Shown one piece after another: positions 40,350 to 49,688 of a DNA stretch of 64,000 nucleotides (its first letter is position 1; every line of letters starts with the position of its first letter). Made by a program: the position numbers and the translations under genes. Origin of the DNA: Streptomyces sp. RKAG290 (lineage in GTDB: Bacteria; Actinomycetota; Actinomycetes; Streptomycetales; Streptomycetaceae); contig NZ_JAJOZC010000001.1 in NCBI RefSeq assembly GCF_023701695.1, forward strand, positions 3,223,894-3,287,893, in the 5' to 3' direction. The notes under the pieces were generated by a model. That model had not been told where the DNA came from. It worked only from the letters and a program-made list of their open reading frames with translations, and did no database searches.

Positions 40350-43300
40350 CAGGAGAGCCGGGCGTACATCTGCCAGCCGCCGCCGACCTTCACCCGCGCG
40401 GCGAAGGCGCCCTTGCCGTCGCCCCGGTAGCTCCACAGCGCGCCGGACGTGTCCCGCGCCAGCAGGTCCGCCTTGCCGTCGCCGTTCAGGTCCCCGGCCC
40501 CGACCAGCGAGTTGTACATGGTCCAGCCCCAGCCGGTCTTGACACGTGTTCCGAACGTCCCCTTGCCGGTGGTCGGGTAGCGCCACACCGTTCCGGAGGC
40601 GTCGCGGGCCAGCAGGTCGCCGTTGCCGTCGCCGTCCAGGTCGCCCGTTCCGGCGAGCAGGTAGCTCTGCCAGCCGTAGCCGATCTTCACCCGCGCCTCG
40701 AAGAGCCCGTTGCCCTTGCCGCGGTACAGGTACAGATCGCCCGCCGGTGTCCGGCCGAGCAGGTCCGCCCTGCCGTCGCCCGTCATGTCGCCGGGCGAGG
40801 TCAGCGCGTTGAACATGTTCCAGCCCGTACCGACCTTCGTGTACGGGGTGGTGGGCTTCAGTGCCGCACCGCAGGCCGGCTTGTACGTGCGCAGCTCGCC
40901 GCTCTTCGTACGCACCAGCACGTCGTTGCAGCGGTCGCCGCTGACGTCCTCGAACGGGACGGAGGCCGTCACGGTGTTCGCGCCCGTCCAGCCGGAGCCG
41001 GAGACCTTCTTCTCGACCCGGCCCGTCCCCGTGCCCGTACCGGCACGCCAGTCGGCCACCCCGGCCGGCGTGAACGCCAGCAGGTCGCCGAAGCCGTCGT
41101 TGCCGACGAAGTCCCGCGGCGCGGCCGCGGCGCCGGACAGCTTCAGGGTGCCCGACCTGGTCAGGGCAGCGCCCTGGCCGTCGGCCGGCTTCGCGGTGAG
41201 GGTCCAGGTGTAGGCGCCGTTGGGCGCGTATCCACCGGCGGAGTTCTTCCCGTTCCAGGACGTCGATACCGTCCCGCCGCCTGCGCTCGGACTGCCGGCC
41301 AGGGTGCGTACGGCCGTCCCGGTGGCGCGGTTCCTGATGACGATCTGCCAGGAGGCCACCGGCTTGGACATCAGCCAGCGCGCGTTCCAACTGCCGTAGC
41401 CCACCTCGAAGGTGGTATCCACCTCGGTCTCGATGGGCGCGACCCGTTCCGTGGCCACTCCGCTCGGCACCAGATGAACACGCTGGTCGGCCGCGACATA
41501 CGCAACGGGTCCGCCGAACTTGTCGACCGTCCAGTTCACGCCTCGCTCGTGCGCCGATGTACTCGGCAGGTCACCGATGGCGTGGGTGTCATCGGCCGTA
41601 CCGTCGCGGAACCCGGTCAGCATCAGCTTTCCGGTCGCCTTGTCGTACCGGACCAGGTACCCGTCCCCGATCAGGGCCTCGCCGCTCGGGACGGAGATGT
41701 TCTTCCCGGCCGTTCGGTCCCAGACACCCGCGGGGCCGGTCGGACCACAGGACCAGTACAGCCAACGCCCGACCGCCTGGACCTCCTTGGCCACACAGGA
41801 GGAACCCGTCGTGACGGTGGAGAGGGTCTTCTGTGTTTCGACGTCAATCGCGGTCAGGACTCCGGGCGTCTTGGTGGAGGACCAGACCGTGTCATCCCAG
41901 ACCGAGGCGCCTCTGATGGTGCGCGAGAAGGGGTGGGTGTCGTACGCGCCGAGATCACCCACGAACTGCATGTCCGGCCCGGTTCCGTTGAGAATCACGT
42001 ACCGGCCGGTGAGGTCGACCAGGGAGCCCATCTCGGCGTCCATGCGGAACCAGCGCGGGTCCTCGACCTTCTCGATGGAGCCGACGCCCGTCTCGTTCAC
42101 GTGATCGGTCTCCACATGAATCAGGTGACCGTCGCCCGACGACCAGAGGCCCTGCTCATCGGGGTAGACCCACCCCCGGTACACGGGATCACTCACCGCA
42201 AGGGCACCCGGCTTCGTCGTCACCGTGCGCTCGTAGTAGGACGGGAGGAACATGCTGTCCGGCTCGGTCGTCGCCATGACCCCGTTGGCGAGGGAGATCC
42301 GTGAGATACGTCCTGCGACGGCGGCCACGGGCGTCACGTCAGAGAGGGCAAGAGTGTCCGGCGCGACCTTCCGCAGCGCCCAGTGAGCGGAGTCCTCGCC
42401 GCCTGCGAAGACGAGACTGCCGTCGGGGGCGCCTGCCATCACCGAGGAGGAGTGCCTCAGCAAGGTGACCGGTTCTCCGCCCGCCGGCGGATAGGCCGTC
42501 AAACGGAATCCCGACTGGTCGGCCGAGTCGCCCGAATCGCTTCCGTCGTACCACGTGACCAACAGGGCGTTGCCCGCGGCAGCGATGACGGGAACCTCCC
42601 CGTACCGGGCCTGCAGAGCGATCGAGCCCGGGGTCGCCGTCGGACTCTTCCTGGGAACCCAGCGGGCCTCGCCTTTGCCGGGAAGCCAGTACAGCCGGTC
42701 GGCGGTCAGCACGATCTGCTTCACGGTGCTGAGAACCGCCGGGCCGGCCGTGAAGTGGCCGGTCGCGATGTCGATCATCCCGAGGTGGTAGCCCCCTCCC
42801 GCCTCGGCGTACCGCACCACCAGAGTCGACCCGTCCGCAGCGACTATGCCGTTCACCTGGGCGACTTCGGCCGGCAGGTCGAGCGGCGCCCGCGCTGCGG
42901 CCGTCTCCCCTCCGTCCCACTCGGCCAGTTGAAAGCCGTAGCTGCCGAAGGTGCCGGTCCGGGTCAGGAGGTGCGGGCCGGCCCAGGCCACCGCGGTGTG
43001 ACCCGCCGGCAGTTGAAAGGCGCTCGACCGGCCGGTACTCAGATCCGTGCCGCGAAACTCGCCCGCGACATCGGTGATGATCGTGTCCGAGCCGGCCGGG
43101 AACCACTTGGGGCTCCCCAGCCTGTACGCCGCGTCGTACGTCGTGAGCGGGGCGGCGTCGGGCACGTCAACCGTCTTGGTGGTTCCGTGCCAGTCGGTCC
43201 ACAGCAGTCCGGCGTGGCCCTCCTGCCGGTAGAGCACACCCGACGTTCCCGCCCCGTACGGGATCGTCACCCGCGGCACGTACTGACTGGCCGTGAAAGA

Positions 43301-43426
43301 TACGGATCCGGGCGGCGGTTCCGTGCCCTCGGCCGTGGCCTGCCCCCCGGCAGCCAGTCCGAGCCCCGCTGCCAGTCCGATCGCCAGAGTGGCCGACATG
43401 GTTCTTCGGGCGCGACGACGCCTCAT
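40349..43426 (-). CDS. Secreted FG-GAP/VCBS-repeat protein (copy 1)
   Basis: 1025 aa from the ATG at 43426 (GGGAGGG 8 nt upstream). A twin-Arg-rich n-region MRRRRARR is followed by a signal segment (ATLAIGLAAGLGLAAGGQATA), a long beta-propeller-like region, an Ig-like segment (WNGKNSAGGYAPNGAYTW), and FG-GAP repeats (GDMTGDGRADLLGRT, GDLDGDGNGDLLARD, GDLNGDGKADLLARD). The two tandem genes overlap and share architecture end to end, so they arose by duplication. Streptomyces secrete many such proteins of unknown ligand; the Asp-rich loops should bind calcium. Confidence 0.87.
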   Translation of the reverse strand: MRRRRARRTMSATLAIGLAAGLGLAAGGQATAEGTEPPPGSVSFTASQYVPRVTIPYGAGTSGVLYRQEGHAGLLWTDWHGTTKTVDVPDAAPLTTYDAAYRLGSPKWFPAGSDTIITDVAGEFRGTDLSTGRSSAFQLPAGHTAVAWAGPHLLTRTGTFGSYGFQLAEWDGGETAAARAPLDLPAEVAQVNGIVAADGSTLVVRYAEAGGGYHLGMIDIATGHFTAGPAVLSTVKQIVLTADRLYWLPGKGEARWVPRKSPTATPGSIALQARYGEVPVIAAAGNALLVTWYDGSDSGDSADQSGFRLTAYPPAGGEPVTLLRHSSSVMAGAPDGSLVFAGGEDSAHWALRKVAPDTLALSDVTPVAAVAGRISRISLANGVMATTEPDSMFLPSYYERTVTTKPGALAVSDPVYRGWVYPDEQGLWSSGDGHLIHVETDHVNETGVGSIEKVEDPRWFRMDAEMGSLVDLTGRYVILNGTGPDMQFVGDLGAYDTHPFSRTIRGASVWDDTVWSSTKTPGVLTAIDVETQKTLSTVTTGSSCVAKEVQAVGRWLYWSCGPTGPAGVWDRTAGKNISVPSGEALIGDGYLVRYDKATGKLMLTGFRDGTADDTHAIGDLPSTSAHERGVNWTVDKFGGPVAYVAADQRVHLVPSGVATERVAPIETEVDTTFEVGYGSWNARWLMSKPVASWQIVIRNRATGTAVRTLAGSPSAGGGTVSTSWNGKNSAGGYAPNGAYTWTLTAKPADGQGAALTRSGTLKLSGAAAAPRDFVGNDGFGDLLAFTPAGVADWRAGTGTGTGRVEKKVSGSGWTGANTVTASVPFEDVSGDRCNDVLVRTKSGELRTYKPACGAALKPTTPYTKVGTGWNMFNALTSPGDMTGDGRADLLGRTPAGDLYLYRGKGNGLFEARVKIGYGWQSYLLAGTGDLDGDGNGDLLARDASGTVWRYPTTGKGTFGTRVKTGWGWTMYNSLVGAGDLNGDGKADLLARDTSGALWSYRGDGKGAFAARVKVGGGWQMYARLS

Positions 43427-43524
43427 GTGCGATTCCCTCCCCAGGGCCCTCACGGGCAAGGAGCGGATCGTAGCAGCGCCCCCACCAGGAACGGAAGCAT
43501 TATTCGAACCCGTTCAAAACAAAG

Positions 43525-43562
43525 CAGGGCCCGCACACCACCGAGGTGGTGTGCGGGCCCTG
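43525..43562 (-). terminator. Strong terminator of the DEAD-box helicase gene
   Basis: A perfect 18-bp stem with a 2-nt loop (43525-43542 with 43545-43562) is followed on the minus strand by CTTTGTTTTG. It lies between the helicase stop and the FG-GAP gene. Confidence 0.9.
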
Positions 43563-43586
43563 ATCAGCAGTCAGGCGACCGGACGA

Positions 43587-45817
43587 TCAGCCGTTGCGCT
43601 TCCAGCGCGGCTTGTCGTCGCGGCGGCCGAAGGAGCCGGTGCTCGTGCCGGTTCCGGTGGAACGGTGGTCGTCACGGCGACCGGTCGGGCGGTCGCTGCC
43701 GCCGCCGGAGCGGAAGCCGCCCGACGGGCGGTCGTCACGACGGTCACGGTTGAACGGACGGTCGCCGCCACCGGAGCGGAAGCCACCGGACGGACGCTCG
43801 TCACGACGGTCACGGTTGAACGCCGGACGGTCGTTGTCGCGGTTGAACGCCGGGCGGTCGTTGTCGCGACGCTCGAAGGAGCGGCCGCCACGGTCGCCGC
43901 CGCGGTCGTCACGACGGTCGTTGCCGCCGGAGCGGAAACCACCGGACGGACGGTCGTCGCGACGCTGGAAACCACCACGGTCGCCACCGCGGTCGTCACG
44001 ACGGTCGTTGCCGCCGGAGCGGAAGCCGCCACCGACCGGACGGTCCTCACGACGGTCGTTGCTGCCGCGGAACGACGGGCGGTCGCTGCTGCCCCGGTAG
44101 CCGTTGCTGCCGGCGGGACGGCCACTGCGCTCGCCGGTACGGTCGTTGCCACCGCGGTAGCCACCACGGTCGCCGCCGCGGTTGTCCCGGCGCTCGTAGT
44201 TGCCGCGGTCGTCGCGGCGCTCCTCGCGCGCGGCCTGCTGCTCCGGCACGGAAGCGGCGGCCACGAGAGCGGCCTCCGCCTCGGCGGCGACCTCGGCCAC
44301 TGCGGCCTCGGGTCGTCGCCCCGCTCGCGGGCGGCACGGGCGACCAGGCGGTCGGCCTCCTCGCGCAGCTCCACGGCACGGCGCTGGATGCGCTCCAGCT
44401 GCTTGGTCAGGTCGGCGGCCTCGCGCTCGGCCTGCTTGGCGGCGTTGTTCGCGGAGTCCGCCTGGACCTCGGTGAGCGAGCGGGCACCGGTGATCTCGGC
44501 GACCTCCGGCTCGAAGACGCCCGCGCCCTGCACGATGTGGCGCGAGGCGTCCACGCCCGCGTCCTCCATGAGGCGGAAGATCTGGCGACGCTGGTGCGGC
44601 AGCGCCAGCGAGACCACGACACCGGACTTGCCGGCCCGGGCGGTACGGCCCGAACGGTGCAGGTAGTCCTTGTGGTCACCGGCCGGGTCCACGTTCAGGA
44701 CCAGGTCGATGCCGTCGACGTGGATACCGCGGGCGGCGACGTCGGTCGCGACCAGCGCGTTCACGTAACCCTTCTTGAAGTCCTCAAGAACGCGGGTACG
44801 GGCGCCCTGGGTCATGCCGCCGTGCAGTGCGTCCGCCTTGACGCCCGCCTCGACGAGCTGCTCGGCGATGCGGTCGGCGCCCAGCTGGGTGCGGACGAAG
44901 ATGATCGTGCGGCCCTTGCGGGCGGCGATGGCGGAGGTGACCGGCGCCTTGTCCTTCGGCTTCACGACGAGGACGTGGTGCGACATGGTCGAGACGTTGC
45001 CCTGGGCGGAGTCGACCTCATGGGTGACCGGGTTGCTCAGGTAGCGCTTGACCAGGGTGCCGATCTCGTTCTCCATGGTGGCGGAGAAGAGCATGCGCTG
45101 GCCGCCACCGGGGATCTGGTCGAGCAGCTCGGTGACCTCGGGCAGGAAGCCCAGGTCGGACATCTGGTCGGCCTCGTCGAGGACGGCGACCTGGACGTTC
45201 TCCAGGGAGCAGGCGCCCCGGTTGATGATGTCGCGCAGCCGGCCCGGGGTGGCGACGAGGACGTCGACACCGCGCTCCAGCGCGTAGATCTGGTTGCCCA
45301 TCGACGTACCGCCGCAGACGACCTTCATCTTCAGGCCGAGCACGTCGCCGTAGGGCTGCAGTGCGTCCGCGACCTGCATCGCGAGCTCACGGGTCGGGGT
45401 GAGGATGATCGCGCGGGGCTTCTTCTTCTCGGTGTGACCGCCGGCCAGCGAGGCCAGGGTCGGAAGACCGAAGGAGAGGGTCTTGCCGGAGCCGGTACGG
45501 CCACGGCCGAGGATGTCCTTGCCGGCCAGGGCGTCCGGGATGGTCGCTGCCTGGATCGGGAAGGGCGCGGTCACGCCGTTCTGCGCGAGCTTGCGGACGA
45601 TGCCCTCGGGCAGGCCCAGGCTGGCGAAGGTGACGGTCGGCTCGGCGTCGGCGTCGGCCTCGACGGCGGCGGAGTCGGTGTCGGCCTGCTCGGCCTGGGG
45701 GGCGTCGGCCACGAGGGAGACGGCGGACTCGGCGACAACGGCCTCTGCGGCCTCGACGAGCTCGTTGTTCTCGATGTTCTCGGGCAGCACGGTGTGGTCA
45801 GAACTGGAAATTGACAT
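43587..45817 (-). CDS. DEAD-box RNA helicase with Arg/Gly-rich tail (tail frameshifted)
   Basis: Start ATG 45817 (MSISSSDHTV). Q motif at about 63-90, Walker A GRTGSGKT (106-113), PTRELA, DEAD (214-217), SAT and HRSGRTARAG are all intact. As read, the frame turns into an unnatural Thr/Ala/Val tail from about residue 501 and stops at 43571. Adding one base to the G run at 44310-44312 instead gives AVAEVAAEAEAAL and a repetitive RGGDR/DDRPSGGFRSGG tail ending KPRWKRNG at 43587. That is typical of cold-shock and ribosome-assembly helicases. About 200 nt of upstream leader is AT-richer and may be a cold-responsive UTR. Confidence 0.88.
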
Positions 45818-46026
45818 GCGAAATGCGAAACCTTCCGGAGTCTCGGCACGCGCCCGTAACTCCGTGATTCGCAATTTCGACCGCCTCAATGCGGTCCAGC
45901 CACGGCAAGGGAGAGTACGCGCCACACGGCGCTCTTCTGTGTCGGCGCCGGGCAATGGATCAAACGATCTACTACCATACGCACTATCCCCCACATTGCG
46001 CAAGCGGCCCGCTGCCGGCGGCCTCG

Positions 46027-46583
46027 TCAAGCGGGTCCCACCTGCGGTGATGCCTGTGGAGTCCGCAGCGATTCCACCGCGTCCGGCGCACCGAGGGCTT
46101 GGTGACGAAGCTGAGCGGCGGGCGACGCCGAAGGCACCGGCGGCGGCTGTGAGGGTTCCGGATCGGGCACGGGCGGGGCCGGCGGCTCCGGCGTCTGGGG
46201 AGCGGACGGAGCGGGCGGATCCGGCTGCTGCGGAACCCCGGGGCCCGGCTGGGACAGCGTCGGCGTCGGCAGGTGGCCGGCCCGGTCCGGACCGGGCCTG
46301 TCGCCCTTCTTCTTGCCCGGGCGGCCGGAGGGGTCGGCCGAGGAGCTCGGGCCGCCGGACTTGCCGGCCTTCCGCTCGGAGTGCCCCTGGGACCCGCCCG
46401 TACGGGCCCGGCCGGTGCCGGCCACCGTGGAGTCGTCCGGCTCGGCCACCGCCCCTTGGACGCCGCGGACCGCGAGGGCGCAGGTTTCCCGCCGTCGTCG
46501 CCGATGCTCATGCAGCCTGTGGACGCGGCGATCGTCACTGCGGTGACGGCCGCCCAGCGGACGGGGACGGACAACTGGCGCAC
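46027..46583 (-). pseudogene. Pro-rich lipoprotein, frameshifted in this sequence
   Basis: A GTG start at 46583 follows GGAGGTG at ideal spacing and gives VRQLSVPVRWAAVTAVTI with a lipobox-like AASTGC. The frame becomes Arg-rich after SRSAASKG. Adding one base to the C run at 46452-46455 continues as AVAEPDDSTVAGTGRA into an acidic, Pro-rich tail ending at 46027. The repaired protein is about 185 aa. No enzyme motif. It follows the helicase gene's 5' region in the same orientation but is transcribed independently. Confidence 0.65.
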
Positions 46584-46724
46584 GGGGGCACCTCCGGGGG
46601 CGCGAAGGACGAGGCGGTACGGAAACGAGCCGGGGAGCGCTGTGCCCAACTCCCCTCGCCCCGGAAGGGACACGCCCGCGGGCCCGGCCCGCACACCTCA
46701 TTCACACCTCGCGCCCGCGGCGCC

Positions 46725-47075
46725 TCACCCGTAACCCAGGGCGTGCAGCCTCTCGTCGTCGATGCCGAAATGGTGGGCGATCTCGTGCACCACGGTGATC
46801 TCCGTCTCGGCGACCACGTCCTCGCGCGACTCGCACATCCGCAGCGTCGGCCCGCGATAGATGGTGATCCGGTCCGGCAGGACTCCCGCGTACCACTCAC
46901 CGCGCTCGGTCAGCGGTGTGCCCTCGTAGAGCCCGAGCAGTTCCGGATCCTCGGTTTCGGGCTCGTCCTCGACGAACACCGCGACGTTGTCCATCAGCCG
47001 GGTGAGTTCCGGCGGGATCCGGTCCAGGGCCTCGCCGACCAGTTCCTCGAACGCTTCCCGCGTCATCTCCAGCAC
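46725..47075 (-). CDS. Minimal zinc metallopeptidase (zincin) family protein
   Basis: 116 aa. HEIAHHFGIDDERL (97-110) is the HExxHxxxxxD zinc signature of a small actinobacterial metallopeptidase family. N-terminal helices (EELVGEALDRIPPELTRLMDNVAV) precede it. There is no signal peptide, so it is cytosolic. Activity of this minimal family is poorly established. GTG 47075 (VLEMTREAF) is preferred; ATG 47066 is also possible. Divergent from the metallophosphoesterase gene. Confidence 0.9.
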   Translation of the reverse strand: MLEMTREAFEELVGEALDRIPPELTRLMDNVAVFVEDEPETEDPELLGLYEGTPLTERGEWYAGVLPDRITIYRGPTLRMCESREDVVAETEITVVHEIAHHFGIDDERLHALGYG

Positions 47076-47160
47076 CCCGCCATTGTCACGTACCGCCGCC
47101 GGATGCGCCGCGGAGCGGCCGGAGCGCATATCTCGCTCCCGACCGGGGCATAGGCGCCCA

Positions 47161-48708
47161 ATGGCCCGCGACCCGTTCCGTGCCGCAACAGCCCGTGTCC
47201 GCCACCACCTCCGACCCCGGCCCCGCTCCGGCCTCATCGGCGCCGCGCCGGCCGGCGCGGCGCGCCCGTTCGTCCGGGCGCTCGGCCTGGTGACCGTCGT
47301 GCTGTTCGGCGCCTGGCTCGGCCTGCTGGTCGTCGGGAGCGTGCGTACGCCCGTCGGCCCGATGGACACGACGATGACCCTGCGCCCCTCCTTCAGCGGC
47401 GGCACCAAGATCAACGTTTCCCCGCTCGGCGCGCTGGAACTGGACTCGCACCACGCACCGGTCCGGCTCGACGTGGACGTCGACCGGCTCGACCCGGTCC
47501 GCTCCCAGGCCCTGGTCCAGCACCCCGAACGGCTGTCCGGCCTGGAGGACGAGGTCACCGGCGACGTCTCCACGGGCGCCCGCGAGCTCGCCGTGCGCTC
47601 CTGCGTCGCGGTCGTCTCCGGGGCCACCGCACTCGGCCTCGCCGTGTACCGCAGGCCCCGCCGCGCCTTGGCCGCCGGGGGGCTCGCACTCGCGCTGCTG
47701 GCCGCTTCCGGCGTCAGCGCGTACGCCACCTGGAACCCGGAGTCGGTCCTGGAGCCACGGTTCTCCGGCCTGCTCTCCAGCGCCCCGTCCGTCGTCGGTG
47801 ACGCCCGCTCGATCGTCACGGACTTCGACGTCTACCAGCAGGAGCTGGCCCGGCTGGTCACCAACGTCACCAAGCTGTACGACGCCACCTCGACGCTCCC
47901 CGTCTACAGCCCGGACCCCGCCACGCTCCGCGTCCTGCACGTCTCCGACACCCACCTCAACCCCGCGGCCTGGCACATCATCGGCTCGCTCGTCGAGCAG
48001 TACGACATCGACGTGATCATCGATTCGGGCGACACGATGGACCACGGCGCCGCCGTCGAGAACAGCTTCCTCGACCCGGTCGCCGATCTGGGCGCGCCCT
48101 ACGTCTGGGTCCGCGGCAACCACGACTCCGCGGTCACCCAGCGGTACCTGGAGAACTCCAAGCGGTTCAGGAACGTGCACGTGCTGGACGAGGGCCGGGC
48201 GGTGAACGTCGGCGGGCTGCGGGTGGCGGGCATCGGGGACCCCCAGTTCACCCCGGACCGCACCGGGCCCGAGCAGGCCGGGAGCGTCGAGCGGGCGGCA
48301 GGCCAACGGCTCGCCGCCGCCCTGCGCGTCCAGCGGCGGGCCGGCACCCCGGTCGACATCGCCGTCACCCATGAGCCGGAGGCGGCCCGCCAGACGGACG
48401 GTTCGGTCCCGCTCGTCCTCGCCGGCCACGTGCACCACCGGCAGAACCAGATGCTGAAACTGCGCACCCGGCTGATGGTCGAGGGCTCCACGGGCGGCGG
48501 CGGACTGCGGGCCGTGCAGAACAAGAAGCCGGAGCAGGTGCTCGCCTCGGTGCTCTATCTCGACCGCTCCACCCGCCGCCTGCAGGCCTGGGACGAGATC
48601 ACCCTGGGCGGCCTCGGCCTGACGACGGCCGAGGTCAGCCGCCATCTCCCGGAGAAGAAGCCGGCCGGACCGACCCCGCCCGCGTCGCCGCCGACGGCGT
48701 CCCCGTAA
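47161..48708 (+). CDS. Membrane-anchored metallophosphoesterase
   Basis: 515 aa from ATG 47161 (MARDPFRAATARV). A first TM helix lies at about 45-65 (LGLVTVVLFGAWLGLLVVG) and a second near 180 (LALALLAASGVSAYATW). The C-terminal calcineurin-like domain holds DTHLN (about 265), GDTMDHG, RGNHD and GHVHH, all five metal-binding blocks. The topology puts the phosphatase outside the membrane. Substrate unknown; surface nucleotide or lipid phosphates are possible. The frame extends further upstream to 46987, but that overlaps the divergent zincin. Confidence 0.9.
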   Translation: MARDPFRAATARVRHHLRPRPRSGLIGAAPAGAARPFVRALGLVTVVLFGAWLGLLVVGSVRTPVGPMDTTMTLRPSFSGGTKINVSPLGALELDSHHAPVRLDVDVDRLDPVRSQALVQHPERLSGLEDEVTGDVSTGARELAVRSCVAVVSGATALGLAVYRRPRRALAAGGLALALLAASGVSAYATWNPESVLEPRFSGLLSSAPSVVGDARSIVTDFDVYQQELARLVTNVTKLYDATSTLPVYSPDPATLRVLHVSDTHLNPAAWHIIGSLVEQYDIDVIIDSGDTMDHGAAVENSFLDPVADLGAPYVWVRGNHDSAVTQRYLENSKRFRNVHVLDEGRAVNVGGLRVAGIGDPQFTPDRTGPEQAGSVERAAGQRLAAALRVQRRAGTPVDIAVTHEPEAARQTDGSVPLVLAGHVHHRQNQMLKLRTRLMVEGSTGGGGLRAVQNKKPEQVLASVLYLDRSTRRLQAWDEITLGGLGLTTAEVSRHLPEKKPAGPTPPASPPTASP

Positions 48709-48788
48709 ACCGTTTTGGCGATAGCCGCTGCCATCCCATATGCTTCTGACGTCCCCGACGCGCTGGAAAGCGCGCAGGTGGGCCCTTA

Positions 48789-48861
48789 GCCCTCATCGTC
48801 TAGTGGCCCAGGACGCCGCCCTTTCAAGGCGGTAGCACGGGTTCGAATCCCGTTGGGGGCA
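48789..48861 (+). tRNA. tRNA-Glu (TTC)
   Basis: Cloverleaf beginning GCCCTCATCGTCTAGTGGCC, with anticodon TTC in GCCGCCCTTTCAAGGCGG, T-loop GGTTCGAATCC and acceptor closing TGGGGGC A. First of three clustered tRNAs. Confidence 0.95.
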
Positions 48862-48899
48862 CGCTTTAACGTGTGCGAGACTCGTCTCGCACATTGCTT

Positions 48900-48974
48900 G
48901 GTCCTGTGGAGCAGTTTGGAGTGCTCGCCACCCTGTCAAGGTGGAGGCCGCGGGTTCAAATCCCGTCAGGACCG
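48900..48974 (+). tRNA. tRNA-Asp (GTC), copy 1
   Basis: GGTCCTG acceptor, anticodon GTC in CACCCTGTCAAGGTG, T-loop GGTTCAAATCC and closing CAGGACC G. Identical over 75 nt to the copy at 62044-62118. Confidence 0.95.
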
Positions 48975-48996
48975 CTGCAGCCCTTGTGAGCTGCGT

Positions 48997-49070
48997 GGCT
49001 GGGTAGCTCAGTTGGTACGAGCGATCGCCTGAAAAGCGATAGGTCGCCGGTTCGATCCCGGCCCCAGCCA
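48997..49070 (+). tRNA. tRNA-Phe (GAA)
   Basis: GGCTGGGTAGCTCAGTTGGT start, anticodon GAA in ATCGCCTGAAAAGCGAT, T-loop GGTTCGATCC and closing CCCAGCC A. Last of the cluster and followed by a strong terminator. Confidence 0.95.
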
Positions 49071-49078
49071 CTGCGTTG

Positions 49079-49111
49079 AAAACGCCCCGGACATGCTGTC
49101 CGGGGCGTTTT
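49079..49111. terminator. Bidirectional terminator after the tRNA cluster
   Basis: AAAACGCCCCGGACA / TGTCCGGGGCGTTTT, 15-bp perfect stem with a 3-nt loop (49094-49096). The A and T flanks let it work for the tRNAs and for the convergent luxR-type gene. Confidence 0.92.
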
Positions 49112-49140
49112 CGTGCTGCCGCGCGGGCGGACGAGAGGTC

Positions 49141-49608
49141 CTAGGTGAGGAGTCCCACTCCTCCAGGGCCCGTGGCTCGTCGGGCCGGAGGGGGCCGGCG
49201 CCGCCGTGCACCGGCCGGTGACGGCGGCAGATGTCCATCGGCGCCGGATGTGTCGCACGCCGCGGACCCCGTCGTTCGCTTCTGACCGGTTGGTCCCACG
49301 GCGGTCCCAGCCGCCACAGGGTCCAGTCGGCGCAATGTGGCCAGCAGGCAGAGCTGGAGGCGGGAGAGCCCGCAGTGCTTCACCCGGAGGTTCGACACAT
49401 GGAACTTCACCGTACGGGTCGTGATACCCAGGTGGGTGGCGATCTCCGCGTTGGTCGGCCCACCCCGCAACAGGTCGAGGATCTTCTCCTCGGTCTCGGT
49501 GAGAGGGGGATCGAGGGCGAGCGCGCGGAGGAGCAAGTCCGCCGCTGCCGCGGTACCACCGACCCCGTCCAGCAAACAGTCCCCGTCCACCTGATCAACA
49601 GAACGCAT
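49141..49608 (-). CDS. Orphan LuxR/NarL-type regulator
   Basis: 155 aa. The GerE/LuxR helix-turn-helix spans about 37-95 (LTETEEKILDLL, NAEIATHLGITTRTVKFHVS). There is no receiver domain; only about 35 residues precede the HTH. The C-terminus is Arg/Pro-rich. It is thus a minimal DNA-binding regulator that cannot be phosphorylated by a canonical kinase. It is the first gene of the accessory-looking block and may control the lipoprotein and ABC genes, but no shared operator was found. Confidence 0.88.
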   Translation of the reverse strand: MRSVDQVDGDCLLDGVGGTAAAADLLLRALALDPPLTETEEKILDLLRGGPTNAEIATHLGITTRTVKFHVSNLRVKHCGLSRLQLCLLATLRRLDPVAAGTAVGPTGQKRTTGSAACDTSGADGHLPPSPAGARRRRPPPARRATGPGGVGLLT

Positions 49609-49688
49609 GAATCCCCCCGGGCTTCAATAGCCGCACGGCTCGTCAGAGCTCGCGCAATCCTGATGCGAGTGAATCGTAACTGATCGGG

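Noticed and set aside
40350..41390. N-terminal extension of the second FG-GAP protein to 41390
   Set aside because: It is antiframe noise over the preceding FG-GAP gene. A signal peptide begins only near 40349/40304.
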